Shown here one piece after another: positions 27,005 to 35,340 of a DNA stretch of 64,000 nucleotides. A program made the position numbers and the translations under genes. The notes below the pieces were generated by a model. That model was not told where the DNA came from, did no database searches, and saw only the letters and a list, made by a program, of their open reading frames with translations. The stretch's first letter is position 1; each line of letters starts with the position of its first letter. Origin of the DNA: an uncultured Duncaniella sp. (GTDB taxonomy: Bacteria > Bacteroidota > Bacteroidia > Bacteroidales > Muribaculaceae); the NCBI GenBank assembly GCA_910584825.1, contig CAJUCI010000013.1, positions 1 through 64,000 of the forward strand, given 5' to 3'.

Positions 27005-27035
27005 CAAATATAGCACATCTACATTAATATAACAA
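27005..27035 (-). promoter_or_regulatory. Promoter of mntA-hepT
   Basis: On the minus strand: TTG (27035-27033), 20 nt, TATATTTG (27012-27005). The initiation site expected 5-7 nt downstream falls about 27000, within a few bases of the ATG at 26996. Confidence 0.75.
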
Positions 27036-27063
27036 CTTTAACCATAAAAATTCCGCCACATAC

Positions 27064-27096
27064 AAAAAATCCCCCTCGCCGTTGTTGGCGAGAGGG
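27064..27096 (-). terminator. Terminator of the left Sus operon
   Basis: Stem 27071-27080 with 27087-27096 (one mismatch), loop GTTGTT, followed on the minus strand by a T run (27070-27064). Almost the same hairpin ends the right-hand operon at 43392. Confidence 0.85.
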
Positions 27097-27149
27097 ATGA
27101 TTATACGAGGGTCATGAAATTTTATGCATGACCTCGGTGTCAGTGTGGA

Positions 27150-29495
27150 TTACTGAGCTGAACCGGGGAGAAACCACTTAGGGTCGCCGGTCTTCCAACG
27201 CTGGTCACCGATGTTCTTGGTGTAGATTTCGTGGGTGGTCACCTTGAGGTCGCTCTTGTATTGCAGACGAGTCCAGATGGTGGCAGGGTCAGTATAATGT
27301 GCATTATAGCTTGCATCATTACCATCCACCTGGTGGAACTTGGGGTTGGGGTCGTTAAACAGTTCGGTCGAGCGAAGAGGTGTCTCACCAACCTTAATCT
27401 TAAGGTCGTCCTCAGTCATACCTGCTATAAACGCCTTAGGGAACATACCTGCCGAGTTAGAGGTTGCCGAGAAACGCTTCTTTGCGTTGGAGACGATACC
27501 GTCATCAACAAGGTGCTTGTCAAGACATCCTACGGAATAGTTGTCCTTGATATCAAGTGTAAGCGGCTTGTCACCACGTACTTCCTGCATTGTCATACAG
27601 GTAAAGTTCAGGTTACGGTTATCGGCGTCATCCTTGGCAAGTGCGATAAGATTGCGCTTGAATGTGATGGTAGAACCACCGGGCACGTACTTGACACCGA
27701 ACAGGTCACGGGCTGAACGGGTGGCAGAGTTGATGAACGTATTGTTCTCAACACGTATATTCCATACAACCTCGGGGGCAAAGTCTTTATTAGCAAGATT
27801 TTTGTGGAAATTGTTCTTGGTGGGATATACAAATTCACTCAGGTTGGTATCATAGAAAGTATTATTCATGATGCGAAGATCCTTGCAGATATTCTCTTCG
27901 TTAGACTCCTGCTCACCGTGAATAAATCCATATCCCATACCTTTATGAGAATAGAAACCTGTGTTAAAGAACACGTTATTGTCAACGATTAGTCTATTGA
28001 CCTTACGATAGTTCTTACCTTGAACTCGGAAGAATCCGCGGACAAAACCTTGGAATGTGCAGTTACGCATCTCTATTGACTCGAACTCTATCGGCAAACC
28101 GCCCGAAAGCATGTTGATGAAATAGTTGCCGGTAGCTTTTTCGCCATCAAGGGTCGCATTGGCATGTGTGTTTACTTCAGGGCATTCAAAATCGATATCC
28201 TCGAATATAACATTCTCTACTTTGATAGGAGCGGGGAAATCACCCTCACCTTTTGCTTTGCCTAAGGTCCAGTTCTTTCCACCCTTTTCATCCACTCGAT
28301 GATAGAGATCACACATATATACTACGGCGCGTCCCTTTCCTGCAAGAATGTCGGCAGGGTCGGTCTTAAGAGTAAAGCCCTTGCAGATTGACGGGCCTTG
28401 ACGGAGATAGTAAGCCTTGCCTCCCTCAAGGAGGAATGTCTGACCTTCAGCAAGTGTGATGTCGCTGTTGAAGTTGGTAATAACCGTGTCAAGACGACAT
28501 GCCTGATATTTGCGCTCTCCCTCGTTCCATATGGAATCAGGATGGGTATAAACTTCAGTGGTCACTTTGTGAGGGATAAGGATATCTGCGCCGGGATCAC
28601 CCTTGGTACGGATTGAAGCATAATTATAGTAGCGGTCTACATCAGCCTGTGCAAGAGTATTCTTATCGTCGCGCAGAGCTACGATGTAAAGCGAACTCTC
28701 ATCGAGGCCGGTCACACGCACACGGCAATAAGTATCACCGTCAGCACCGGGGGTGAGGTCTGCATCCGTGAGTTCATAGTTCTGGAACTCGGCAGGGACA
28801 CTGGCTGTAGGATTGATGGGTGAAGGCTTTACCACGAGGTGTGTGGCCATGAATCTGCCGTTCTCGATGCGGAAATGCGCCTCGATAGTGTCAGCATCCT
28901 GAGAATCGTATGCCGAGCGGTCATATGCAAGATTCATAAGGACGGTAAACTCATGATAATCCTTGTCACGAGTATCTATGACGAAAGGTACAGTGTAACG
29001 CTCACCGGTCGTAATAGTCATATAATCCTCGTTGTCGCGTCCGCCACCCATGCCGTACCATTTTGAGTGATGCTCTTCAAGCCCGTCGGGATGCAAAGCG
29101 CGAATGCAAAAAGAATAGTCATTCTGATACTCAAGATTGAACAGCTCGTATTCAAGCTGGTCGGCGGGAAGAACCACATGGACGATATTCCTCGCAGGAT
29201 TGTTCCAGTCTTCCTCGTTGGAAGATATCAATCGAGAAGTGGCATAGCGAATTTCATAGCCTGCAGCACCTTGGATTCCATACCATTTAAGTCTAATGGC
29301 GTTGGGGATACCGTCTACAAGTCCCGACGCATGCTCATCGCTCTCATCGGGTTTGCCTGTATTGATTTTTTTACGGAACATCGGCATCGGCAGACGCTCA
29401 AGGTCTTCGACATTGTTGAATGCCACATCATCGTCCTTACATGACGTGATTGAGAATACCATTAATGCCGCAAGAAAATATATTAACTTTTTCAT
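27150..29495 (-). CDS. SusE-position beta-helix lipoprotein (DUF4957/DUF5123-like), left operon
   Basis: Surface lipoprotein (781 residues) with lipobox SITSCKDDD. After an Ig/FN3-like region (about 55-290; AIRLKWYGIQGAAGYEIRY, LYIVALRDDKNT) comes a segment resembling DUF4957 (KVTTEVYTHPDSIWNEGERKYQACRLDTVITNF ... GFTLKTDPADILAGKGRAVVYM) and then repeated VENVIFEDIDFECPE, IEMRNCTFQGFVRGFFRVQGKN and VENNTFINSATRS units that predict a right-handed parallel beta-helix, ending in a DUF5123-like part. Such proteins accompany pectin-type PULs and may bind or cleave uronic-acid glycans. It is third gene of the left operon, 21 bp after susD, and a diverged paralogue of the gene at 40969. Confidence 0.8.
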   Translation of the reverse strand: MKKLIYFLAALMVFSITSCKDDDVAFNNVEDLERLPMPMFRKKINTGKPDESDEHASGLVDGIPNAIRLKWYGIQGAAGYEIRYATSRLISSNEEDWNNPARNIVHVVLPADQLEYELFNLEYQNDYSFCIRALHPDGLEEHHSKWYGMGGGRDNEDYMTITTGERYTVPFVIDTRDKDYHEFTVLMNLAYDRSAYDSQDADTIEAHFRIENGRFMATHLVVKPSPINPTASVPAEFQNYELTDADLTPGADGDTYCRVRVTGLDESSLYIVALRDDKNTLAQADVDRYYNYASIRTKGDPGADILIPHKVTTEVYTHPDSIWNEGERKYQACRLDTVITNFNSDITLAEGQTFLLEGGKAYYLRQGPSICKGFTLKTDPADILAGKGRAVVYMCDLYHRVDEKGGKNWTLGKAKGEGDFPAPIKVENVIFEDIDFECPEVNTHANATLDGEKATGNYFINMLSGGLPIEFESIEMRNCTFQGFVRGFFRVQGKNYRKVNRLIVDNNVFFNTGFYSHKGMGYGFIHGEQESNEENICKDLRIMNNTFYDTNLSEFVYPTKNNFHKNLANKDFAPEVVWNIRVENNTFINSATRSARDLFGVKYVPGGSTITFKRNLIALAKDDADNRNLNFTCMTMQEVRGDKPLTLDIKDNYSVGCLDKHLVDDGIVSNAKKRFSATSNSAGMFPKAFIAGMTEDDLKIKVGETPLRSTELFNDPNPKFHQVDGNDASYNAHYTDPATIWTRLQYKSDLKVTTHEIYTKNIGDQRWKTGDPKWFLPGSAQ

Positions 29496-29516
29496 TTTGC
29501 GAAAGATGGATTTTAA

Positions 29517-31583
29517 TTAGTTATAACCGTACTTATTGACATATTTACCTTGCGAACGAGCAATCACATCACGAGGGTAGGGAAGAATATACCTTACCTC
29601 GGGAAGATTCTCGACAGGGGTGCCGACCTCTGGCTCAACAACGATTTCAGGTACGCCGTTACGTACAACCTTGACAAGTCCGCTGTCATCGAGATATATG
29701 TAACCGAGAAGTGAATTGCGGATTTCGTTTTTGACTCCGTCATCATTGCTCCAGTCAAAAACAGTCTCCTGAACCCACTTTTCTTTGGGTATATCCTTGA
29801 ACACTGTCTGCCATTCCTTAAGCGACGGTGTGGGCTCCCTGTCATATGGGTTAAGGGTCCAGCATATCTTCATGCCATCGTTGGGGAACTGCCAAGTATC
29901 AAGAATCTTGTCACCCTCCTGTGCGTAAACCGTGCCGGTCTCTTTGTCAATAAATGATTTATTATAGGTGTTGGGCATGTCAAGGACACGGACAATTACG
30001 GCCGGAAGATTATTGTATCCGTTCTCATCCTCAAAATCATGATATGCTACAACAGGCAGATTACCCATGTCTTCAGCCTTGTAATAATAGCGGAAGAATG
30101 TCCAGAATATCTCCTCCTTGTACATATTGTTGCGAATCAGGTCACGCCAACGCATATTCTCACCGGCAAACTCAAATTTGCGCTCGTCAAGAATAGCCTT
30201 TTTGAAATCATCATAGTTCCCATGCGCAAAATCCTGAATCTTTTCAGGGGTGGTCTTAAACGCACGCTTGCGCACTTCTGCGACAGCATCGATGGCCTCC
30301 TGGCGCGGTGCTCCCTCAATCTCATTGTCGGCCTCAGCATACATGAGAAGAACGTCAGCATAACGGAGATAGGGATAGTTGATGCCGGTGTTGCCTTCGG
30401 TAGCTTCACCGAGACCTCCATTTACCCAAAGTTTCGACCACTTGCCGTTCTGGACTGTATAGGAGTTTTCAAGTTTAGTGCTGTAATCGGTACCGTCAGA
30501 GGTGTATCTGAACAGCTGATTCACATAGTCACGGCGTAAGTCATCACTATCGAACATGAAACGGTAGAAAGCATTCAGGCGGGCACTTGAAGAGGCCTTG
30601 CCGTAGGGGTGGGGAGTGATGCCTTCGTACTGGTCCATTTTCGGGCCGTGGATATAACCGATGTTGCCGGTAGACTCCTTGCCGAAAGGAATCTCGAATA
30701 TTACATCATCATCATTCCTTACTAAGTTGTTACACTCGTTGTAAAAGACTTGGTAATAAGGCAGACTGAGTTTGTGCGTTCCGTCTTTAATCACCTTATC
30801 CGCGTATTCGCGGGCGATGGTGTAGTACTCGAGATAGTTGGGAGTGCGCACCATCTTGCCGTAGGTGTCGCCATCGGGAGCGAGATACCATCCGCCGGCG
30901 GTCATGGCGAGACGCGAAATCATGGCATAAGCAGCTAAACGGCTTATACGCTCTACGCCCTCGGTAATCTTATCGGGGGTCTTCATCCCATCGGCTGTAG
31001 CTGCAATATCCTTGATAAGGAAATCAAGAATCTGGATACGGTCAGTCACAGGATATACCTTAGTCTCAGAAGTCTGCGACGACTTGGTTGAGAAAGGAAC
31101 ATCGCCGAAATTCCATATAAGCTCATGATAGAACATGGCGCGTGCCACCTTAGCCTCGCCAATCATCTGCACGATGTCGGCATCGGGCCTCTCAGGGTCG
31201 TAAGAAGGTGAACCCTCGGCTCCCTCGATGAAGAGGCTGCACAGTTCTATACCGTGATAAAGAGCGTCCCATGTGCTTTTAAGGTCGCTGCCCGAGGGGT
31301 CGCAGTCAAAACGGCAGTACTTATTGGTGGTGGTGTACTGGCTTGAGTTGGACACGAAGTCCACGTCACTGTTACGGCAGAATGTGCTGATTAGCTTGTC
31401 GCCAAACGTATTGTTTGACAGCATGGATGCATACACTCCGTTAAGAGCGCGCTCCATTGCGCGAGCATCGGTGAAGACGTCCTGAGGCTGGTTCTTGGAG
31501 GGCGCGTCCACCTCGAGATAGTCAGAACAGCCCACAAGAGCCACTGCCGACATTCCCGCTATGAATATATTGCGTAATTTCAT
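29517..31583 (-). CDS. SusD/RagB family glycan-binding lipoprotein, left operon
   Basis: Outer-membrane lipoprotein (688 residues) that forms the lid of its SusC transporter. Lipobox VALVGCSDYLE at residues 15-19; SusD-like features are NQPQDVFTDARAMERALNGVYASM, TPR-type helices, the LRYADVLLMYAEADNEIEGAP segment and RKFEFAGENMRWRDLIRNNMY. The first about 97 codons are essentially identical to the right-hand copy, after which the two diverge sharply (C-terminal ligand-facing part different). It is 36 bp downstream of susC. Confidence 0.92.
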   Translation of the reverse strand: MKLRNIFIAGMSAVALVGCSDYLEVDAPSKNQPQDVFTDARAMERALNGVYASMLSNNTFGDKLISTFCRNSDVDFVSNSSQYTTTNKYCRFDCDPSGSDLKSTWDALYHGIELCSLFIEGAEGSPSYDPERPDADIVQMIGEAKVARAMFYHELIWNFGDVPFSTKSSQTSETKVYPVTDRIQILDFLIKDIAATADGMKTPDKITEGVERISRLAAYAMISRLAMTAGGWYLAPDGDTYGKMVRTPNYLEYYTIAREYADKVIKDGTHKLSLPYYQVFYNECNNLVRNDDDVIFEIPFGKESTGNIGYIHGPKMDQYEGITPHPYGKASSSARLNAFYRFMFDSDDLRRDYVNQLFRYTSDGTDYSTKLENSYTVQNGKWSKLWVNGGLGEATEGNTGINYPYLRYADVLLMYAEADNEIEGAPRQEAIDAVAEVRKRAFKTTPEKIQDFAHGNYDDFKKAILDERKFEFAGENMRWRDLIRNNMYKEEIFWTFFRYYYKAEDMGNLPVVAYHDFEDENGYNNLPAVIVRVLDMPNTYNKSFIDKETGTVYAQEGDKILDTWQFPNDGMKICWTLNPYDREPTPSLKEWQTVFKDIPKEKWVQETVFDWSNDDGVKNEIRNSLLGYIYLDDSGLVKVVRNGVPEIVVEPEVGTPVENLPEVRYILPYPRDVIARSQGKYVNKYGYN

Positions 31584-34500
31584 TGTTTTTACTGTGAATG
31601 GTAAAAGACTAAGAGATGATTAGAATGAAAGGTTGATACCGAGCACGTAGCTGCGTGAACGGGGGTAACGGTTCATGTCGTAAGAGGGGGTCAGACCGCT
31701 CTGCACGTCAACCTCGGGGTCAAAACCTGAGTAGGAGGTGATGATGAAGGGGTTGGTCACCGAAGCATAGAAGCGGCACTTGCTCATGCCTGCGTGCTTG
31801 ATGATGTTGGTGGGCAGGGTGTAGCCGAGGGTGATGTCGGTACAGCGGAGGAACGAGCCGTCCTCTACGAAGTTGCTTACAGTGTAGTCCTTACGTATGT
31901 CGGCGGGGTTCCACTGGGTCTTGCCGGCATTCATAGGTACGTACATGTTCATCATCTCAAGATTCTGCTCGTTACCATATGTAGGCTCAGTGCCGTAGGT
32001 ATAGTTCCAGCGGTCGTTGAACTTGGAGAAGACATTCATGAAGTTACCGCCTGTATTGCCGATTGACGAAGAGAGATAATAAGCGGTGGCGTTGTAGACG
32101 TCGAAGTCAAGGAAGTAGGTGAAGTTGGCTACGAAGTCAAAGCCCTTCCACTGGCCGTTGAGACCGAAACCGCCCTGGAGTTTGGGGGTGGTGCGGCCGA
32201 TGACGGTGCGGTCGTTGCTGTCAATCTTGCCGTCGGGCTTGCCGTTAGGACCTGAGATATCCTTGAATTTGGGCTTGCCGGGGAGGGTGGCGTCACCTGC
32301 ACGGTTGGAATCGAAGATGCCGTTCATATTAACGGTGCCCTTGAGCGGCTCGTACTTGGAGCCCTTGAGTTCAAACTCATCGAAGCTGTAGAGGCCGTCA
32401 TATACGTAACCATAGATGAGACCAACCTCACCGCCCACCTCGAGACGATAGTTGTTACCGGCTGATGAGTTGGCGCGTGAGTGACGGAGCTCAAGATAAT
32501 TCTCGTCACCTGTGAGCTTGTCGACCTTCATCTTGTTGGCACCGATGTTGAAGCTGGCTGAGAGGACGTAGTCCTTGCCGCGGAGGATGTCACCGTTGAC
32601 CGAAAGCTCGAAACCGCGGTTGGTAACCTGGCCGATGTTCTGGAACTGCTTGGAGTAACCCATTGTCGAAAGCACGTCGGCCTGATAGATAAGGTCGCTG
32701 GTGGTGTTCCAGTAATATTCGGGGCTGATGCGCAGACGGTTGTCGAAGAGGGCGATGTCAAACGCGAAGTTGCGCGTCAGAGTGGTCTCCCACTTCAGGT
32801 CGGGGTTGACGAGATACTTGCCGGTATCCATCCAAAGCTCGCCGTCAGTCATGTTTTCTCCGAATGCGGGGCCTTCGGTGTTGTTGCTGTAGTAGAGGAA
32901 TCGCCACTGGTCAGCGTCGATACGGTTGTTACCTGCTTTACCGATGGCGGCACGGAACTTGAGTTCGTTGAGCCAGGTGAGGTCCTTGAGGAAGTTCTCT
33001 TCAGAGATTACCCATGCACCTGACACCGAGGGGAAGTAGCCCCACTGGTTGCCGGGAGCGAAGAGCGAGGAACCGTCGGCACGGAATGTGGCCGAGAGGA
33101 GGTACTTGTGGTCGTAGTTGTAGTTGAGCTGGCCGAAGTAAGATGTGGTGCGGTCAGCGGTGCCGAGCTCTGAGGTCGACTGGTAGGGGGTACCGAGACC
33201 CATGTTGTCCCATGCACGGTCAGCAGTGATTTCGCGGGGGAAGTAGCGGTTCTGCTGGAAAGTCTTCTGGCTCTGCGAGTTGTAGAGCTCGAAACCTACG
33301 AGGGCATAGAAGTTGTTCTTCTCCTTGATGCTCCAGTCATAGCTGGCGGTGGTGGTCCAGGTGTAGGAGTTCTTCTGAGTCTTGGTGATAGAGGCCACAG
33401 GGAGGTTGTTGTGCTTCTTGCCGGTTGAGGTCAGAGGGCCCCAGAAACGGTTGTCGTCGGCAAATGAGAAGTTGTAGACACCCTCGGTGCGGAGAGTAAG
33501 ACCCTCGATGGGCTTGTACTCGAGAGAGGCCTGGTTGGCTATAGAATAGGAGTGCTTTTTGCGTGTATTCTGCTGAATATCGTTTACAGGGTTGGTGTAA
33601 GCAAAGCGGGCTTCCTCATCGGGGTCAGCTACGCCTTCGCCCCAGTACATACCGAGTTCGCGGAGGCCGCCGGTAGGACGATAGCGGAGCACGTCGATGA
33701 TACCGCCGGTGCCCACGTTGTCTCCGCCTGCACCCTCGTCACGACGGTAGGAAACCTTCGGGTTGAACTGGAGGGTAAGGCTGGGGAGAATCTTGGTCTG
33801 GAGTTTGGTGTGGATGTTGGTACGACGTACGCCCGAGCCCATGATGATACCGCGGTCGTCTGACTGGGTAATCGAGATGTTGTAACGGGTCTTGTCGGTA
33901 CCGCCGCCGATTGATAGGTTGGTCGAGTAAGAGAAGGGGTTACCGCCCATTACCTCATCCTGCCAGTCGTGGGTGGGAGCATTGTCATACAACGCCATAT
34001 CGAGGGGGTTACCGAAGTAGTAACGGAAGAGGTTGGTCTCGGTGGTGTTGTACTTCTTTACAGGAGCTGAGAGGTCCCACTGATAGGCAACGAACTCGGG
34101 GGTGTTCATAAGGTCGAGCTTCTTCGAGATGTGGCTGATAGAGCCCTGGGCGTTGAAGTTAACCTGGGTCTTACCCTCCTGGGCCGACTTGGTGGTCACG
34201 ATGACTACACCGTTACCACCCTTCGCACCATAGATAGCGGTAAGGGAGGCATCCTTAAGAATGTCGATTGACTGGATGTCGGCCGGCGGGATGTCGTTGA
34301 TATTGTCGACCTGGAAACCGTCTACGATGTAGAGGGGGTCGTTGGCCTGGGTTACCGATGTCGCACCACGCACGCGGATGTTGATGTCCGCGCCCGGCTG
34401 GCCGTCGACGGTGGTCACCTGCACACCGGCCACCTTACCCTGGAGGGCGACAGCGGCTGAGGTCACAGGAACGGCTGCGAGCTTGACGCCCGATACCGAA

Positions 34501-35080
34501 CCCACGGAGCCGGTGAGGTCGCGGCGGGCACGGGTGCCGCCGTAACCGACGACAACGACGTCCTCAAGGACCTCGGCGTCCTCAACGAGGACAACCTTGA
34601 TATTGGTCTGACCGTTCACTTCGATGGTCTGGCTCTTGTAGCCGATGTAAGAGACAACGAGCTTGGCGTTGGAGGCGCACTTGATGGTGAAGTTGCCGTC
34701 AAAGTCGGTGGCGACACCGTCCTTCGAGCCCTGTACGAGCACGGTGGCTCCAATCATGGGTTCGCCGGCGCTGTCCTCGACAACGCCGTTGACGGTGATG
34801 TTCTGAGCGCGTGCGGGCAGACCGACGCAGAGCACCATCAGGAGGAGCATTGTTTTCCAGTGCGTGGCAAAGGAAAATCGCCGTAGCCATAGGCTACGAC
34901 CTGAGTTTAAGTCTTTCATGTAAAATTGTTAATTGATAAATAAGATTTGTGTCATGCAAACTTAGTGAGAGAAGAGGGGTAAGTTCATAGCAGTTGGTTA
35001 CTGTAGTGTGGTAGTCGATATTTCGATAATAATTTGGGGTTAAAATCTGGTATTAGTTTTATGGTTATTAGATGGTTAAG
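31291..35080. repeat. Left arm of a 3.8-kb inverted duplication
   Basis: Reverse complement of 35341-39150: the 5' leader, whole susC and the first about 97 codons of susD. Identity runs over long blocks at nucleotide level (even off-frame readings agree) and is broken by three variable windows in susC and by part of the leader. The identity ends sharply in susD, just after the sequence CCCCTCGGG. Confidence 0.9.
31620..34919 (-). CDS. SusC/RagA family TonB-dependent transporter, left operon
   Basis: Outer-membrane importer of 1099 residues. Signal peptide TMLLLMVLCVGLPARAQ (to about 39), a carboxypeptidase-regulatory-like domain (about 40-125, ITVNGVVEDSAGEPMIGATVLVQG), a TonB-box-like EDVVVVGYG, plug domain (about 130-240, LYIVDGFQVDNINDIPPADIQSIDILKDASLTAIYGAKGGNGVVIVTTK), then the barrel. 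No STN sensor domain is present, so it is unlikely to signal to an anti-sigma factor. It is nearly identical to the copy at 35504 except for three variable windows. No strong promoter faces it in the current orientation, so it is predicted to be OFF or weakly expressed. Confidence 0.95.
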   Translation of the reverse strand: MKDLNSGRSLWLRRFSFATHWKTMLLLMVLCVGLPARAQNITVNGVVEDSAGEPMIGATVLVQGSKDGVATDFDGNFTIKCASNAKLVVSYIGYKSQTIEVNGQTNIKVVLVEDAEVLEDVVVVGYGGTRARRDLTGSVGSVSGVKLAAVPVTSAAVALQGKVAGVQVTTVDGQPGADINIRVRGATSVTQANDPLYIVDGFQVDNINDIPPADIQSIDILKDASLTAIYGAKGGNGVVIVTTKSAQEGKTQVNFNAQGSISHISKKLDLMNTPEFVAYQWDLSAPVKKYNTTETNLFRYYFGNPLDMALYDNAPTHDWQDEVMGGNPFSYSTNLSIGGGTDKTRYNISITQSDDRGIIMGSGVRRTNIHTKLQTKILPSLTLQFNPKVSYRRDEGAGGDNVGTGGIIDVLRYRPTGGLRELGMYWGEGVADPDEEARFAYTNPVNDIQQNTRKKHSYSIANQASLEYKPIEGLTLRTEGVYNFSFADDNRFWGPLTSTGKKHNNLPVASITKTQKNSYTWTTTASYDWSIKEKNNFYALVGFELYNSQSQKTFQQNRYFPREITADRAWDNMGLGTPYQSTSELGTADRTTSYFGQLNYNYDHKYLLSATFRADGSSLFAPGNQWGYFPSVSGAWVISEENFLKDLTWLNELKFRAAIGKAGNNRIDADQWRFLYYSNNTEGPAFGENMTDGELWMDTGKYLVNPDLKWETTLTRNFAFDIALFDNRLRISPEYYWNTTSDLIYQADVLSTMGYSKQFQNIGQVTNRGFELSVNGDILRGKDYVLSASFNIGANKMKVDKLTGDENYLELRHSRANSSAGNNYRLEVGGEVGLIYGYVYDGLYSFDEFELKGSKYEPLKGTVNMNGIFDSNRAGDATLPGKPKFKDISGPNGKPDGKIDSNDRTVIGRTTPKLQGGFGLNGQWKGFDFVANFTYFLDFDVYNATAYYLSSSIGNTGGNFMNVFSKFNDRWNYTYGTEPTYGNEQNLEMMNMYVPMNAGKTQWNPADIRKDYTVSNFVEDGSFLRCTDITLGYTLPTNIIKHAGMSKCRFYASVTNPFIITSYSGFDPEVDVQSGLTPSYDMNRYPRSRSYVLGINLSF

Positions 35081-35104
35081 GGTATCACTTAGGGTGACGG
35101 ACAA

Positions 35105-35129
35105 ACGTACCTCTTGTCAAGAGATACTT
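35105..35129. repeat. Left inverted site (IR-L) of a putative promoter switch
   Basis: A 25-bp site with half-arms around a central T at 35117: ACGTACCTCTTG, T, CAAGAGATACTT. Its reverse complement matches IR-R (35294-35318) at 23 of 25 positions, including the asymmetric central base, so the two sites lie in inverted orientation. Confidence 0.85.
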
Positions 35130-35253
35130 AGGTAATGGTAAAAAACCGATAATCAGGCACATGCCCCTGCATTATTTGCCCCACTCGTCAACAATCCGCG
35201 ATTTGTTGACCCGCAACCGATGAATATTTTTCGCAAAAAAAGTACCAAAAGCA

Positions 35254-35283
35254 TTGTAATTTACAAAATTAGACGTATCTTTG
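35254..35283 (+). promoter_or_regulatory. Promoter inside the invertible segment, facing the right operon
   Basis: TTG at 35254-35256, 19 nt, TATCTTTG at 35276-35283, an exact fit to the Bacteroidetes consensus. Transcription would begin about 35289-35291, so IR-R lies at the very start of the mRNA and the leader to susC is about 215 nt. Confidence 0.85.
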
Positions 35284-35293
35284 CAGGAGGAAT

Positions 35294-35318
35294 AAGTATC
35301 TCTTGACAAGAGATACTT
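35294..35318. repeat. Right inverted site (IR-R) of the putative promoter switch
   Basis: Perfect 25-bp palindrome: AAGTATCTCTTG, central A at 35306, CAAGAGATACTT. It begins 11 nt after the -7 box. Inverted partner of 35105-35129. Confidence 0.85.
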
Positions 35319-35340
35319 GTTTTCGTCGTAAAAAAATTAT

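Larger units (their letters stand above)
35105..35318. promoter_or_regulatory. Putative invertible promoter segment between two susC genes
   Basis: Two 25-bp inverted sites, each itself a dyad of two 12-bp arms, flank 164 bp (35130-35293) containing a single well-formed promoter (TTG-N19-TATCTTTG at 35254-35283) that points right. Nothing equivalent points left beside IR-L. Site-specific recombination at the sites would turn the promoter toward the left operon. This is the known architecture of Bacteroides phase-variable promoters driven by tyrosine or serine invertases, here seen only by sequence. An alternative is a pair of operators for a dimeric regulator. The whole gene-less stretch 34920-35503 otherwise holds the two homologous leaders; a TAAGTTTG box without -33 occurs in each leader (34957-34964 minus, 35459-35466 plus). 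Confidence 0.75.

Noticed and set aside
35105..35318. The two dyad sites as simple operators for a dimeric regulator
   Set aside because: Not excluded, but one promoter only, its asymmetric placement, and the inverted orientation of the central base fit an inversion switch better; kept as the main alternative.
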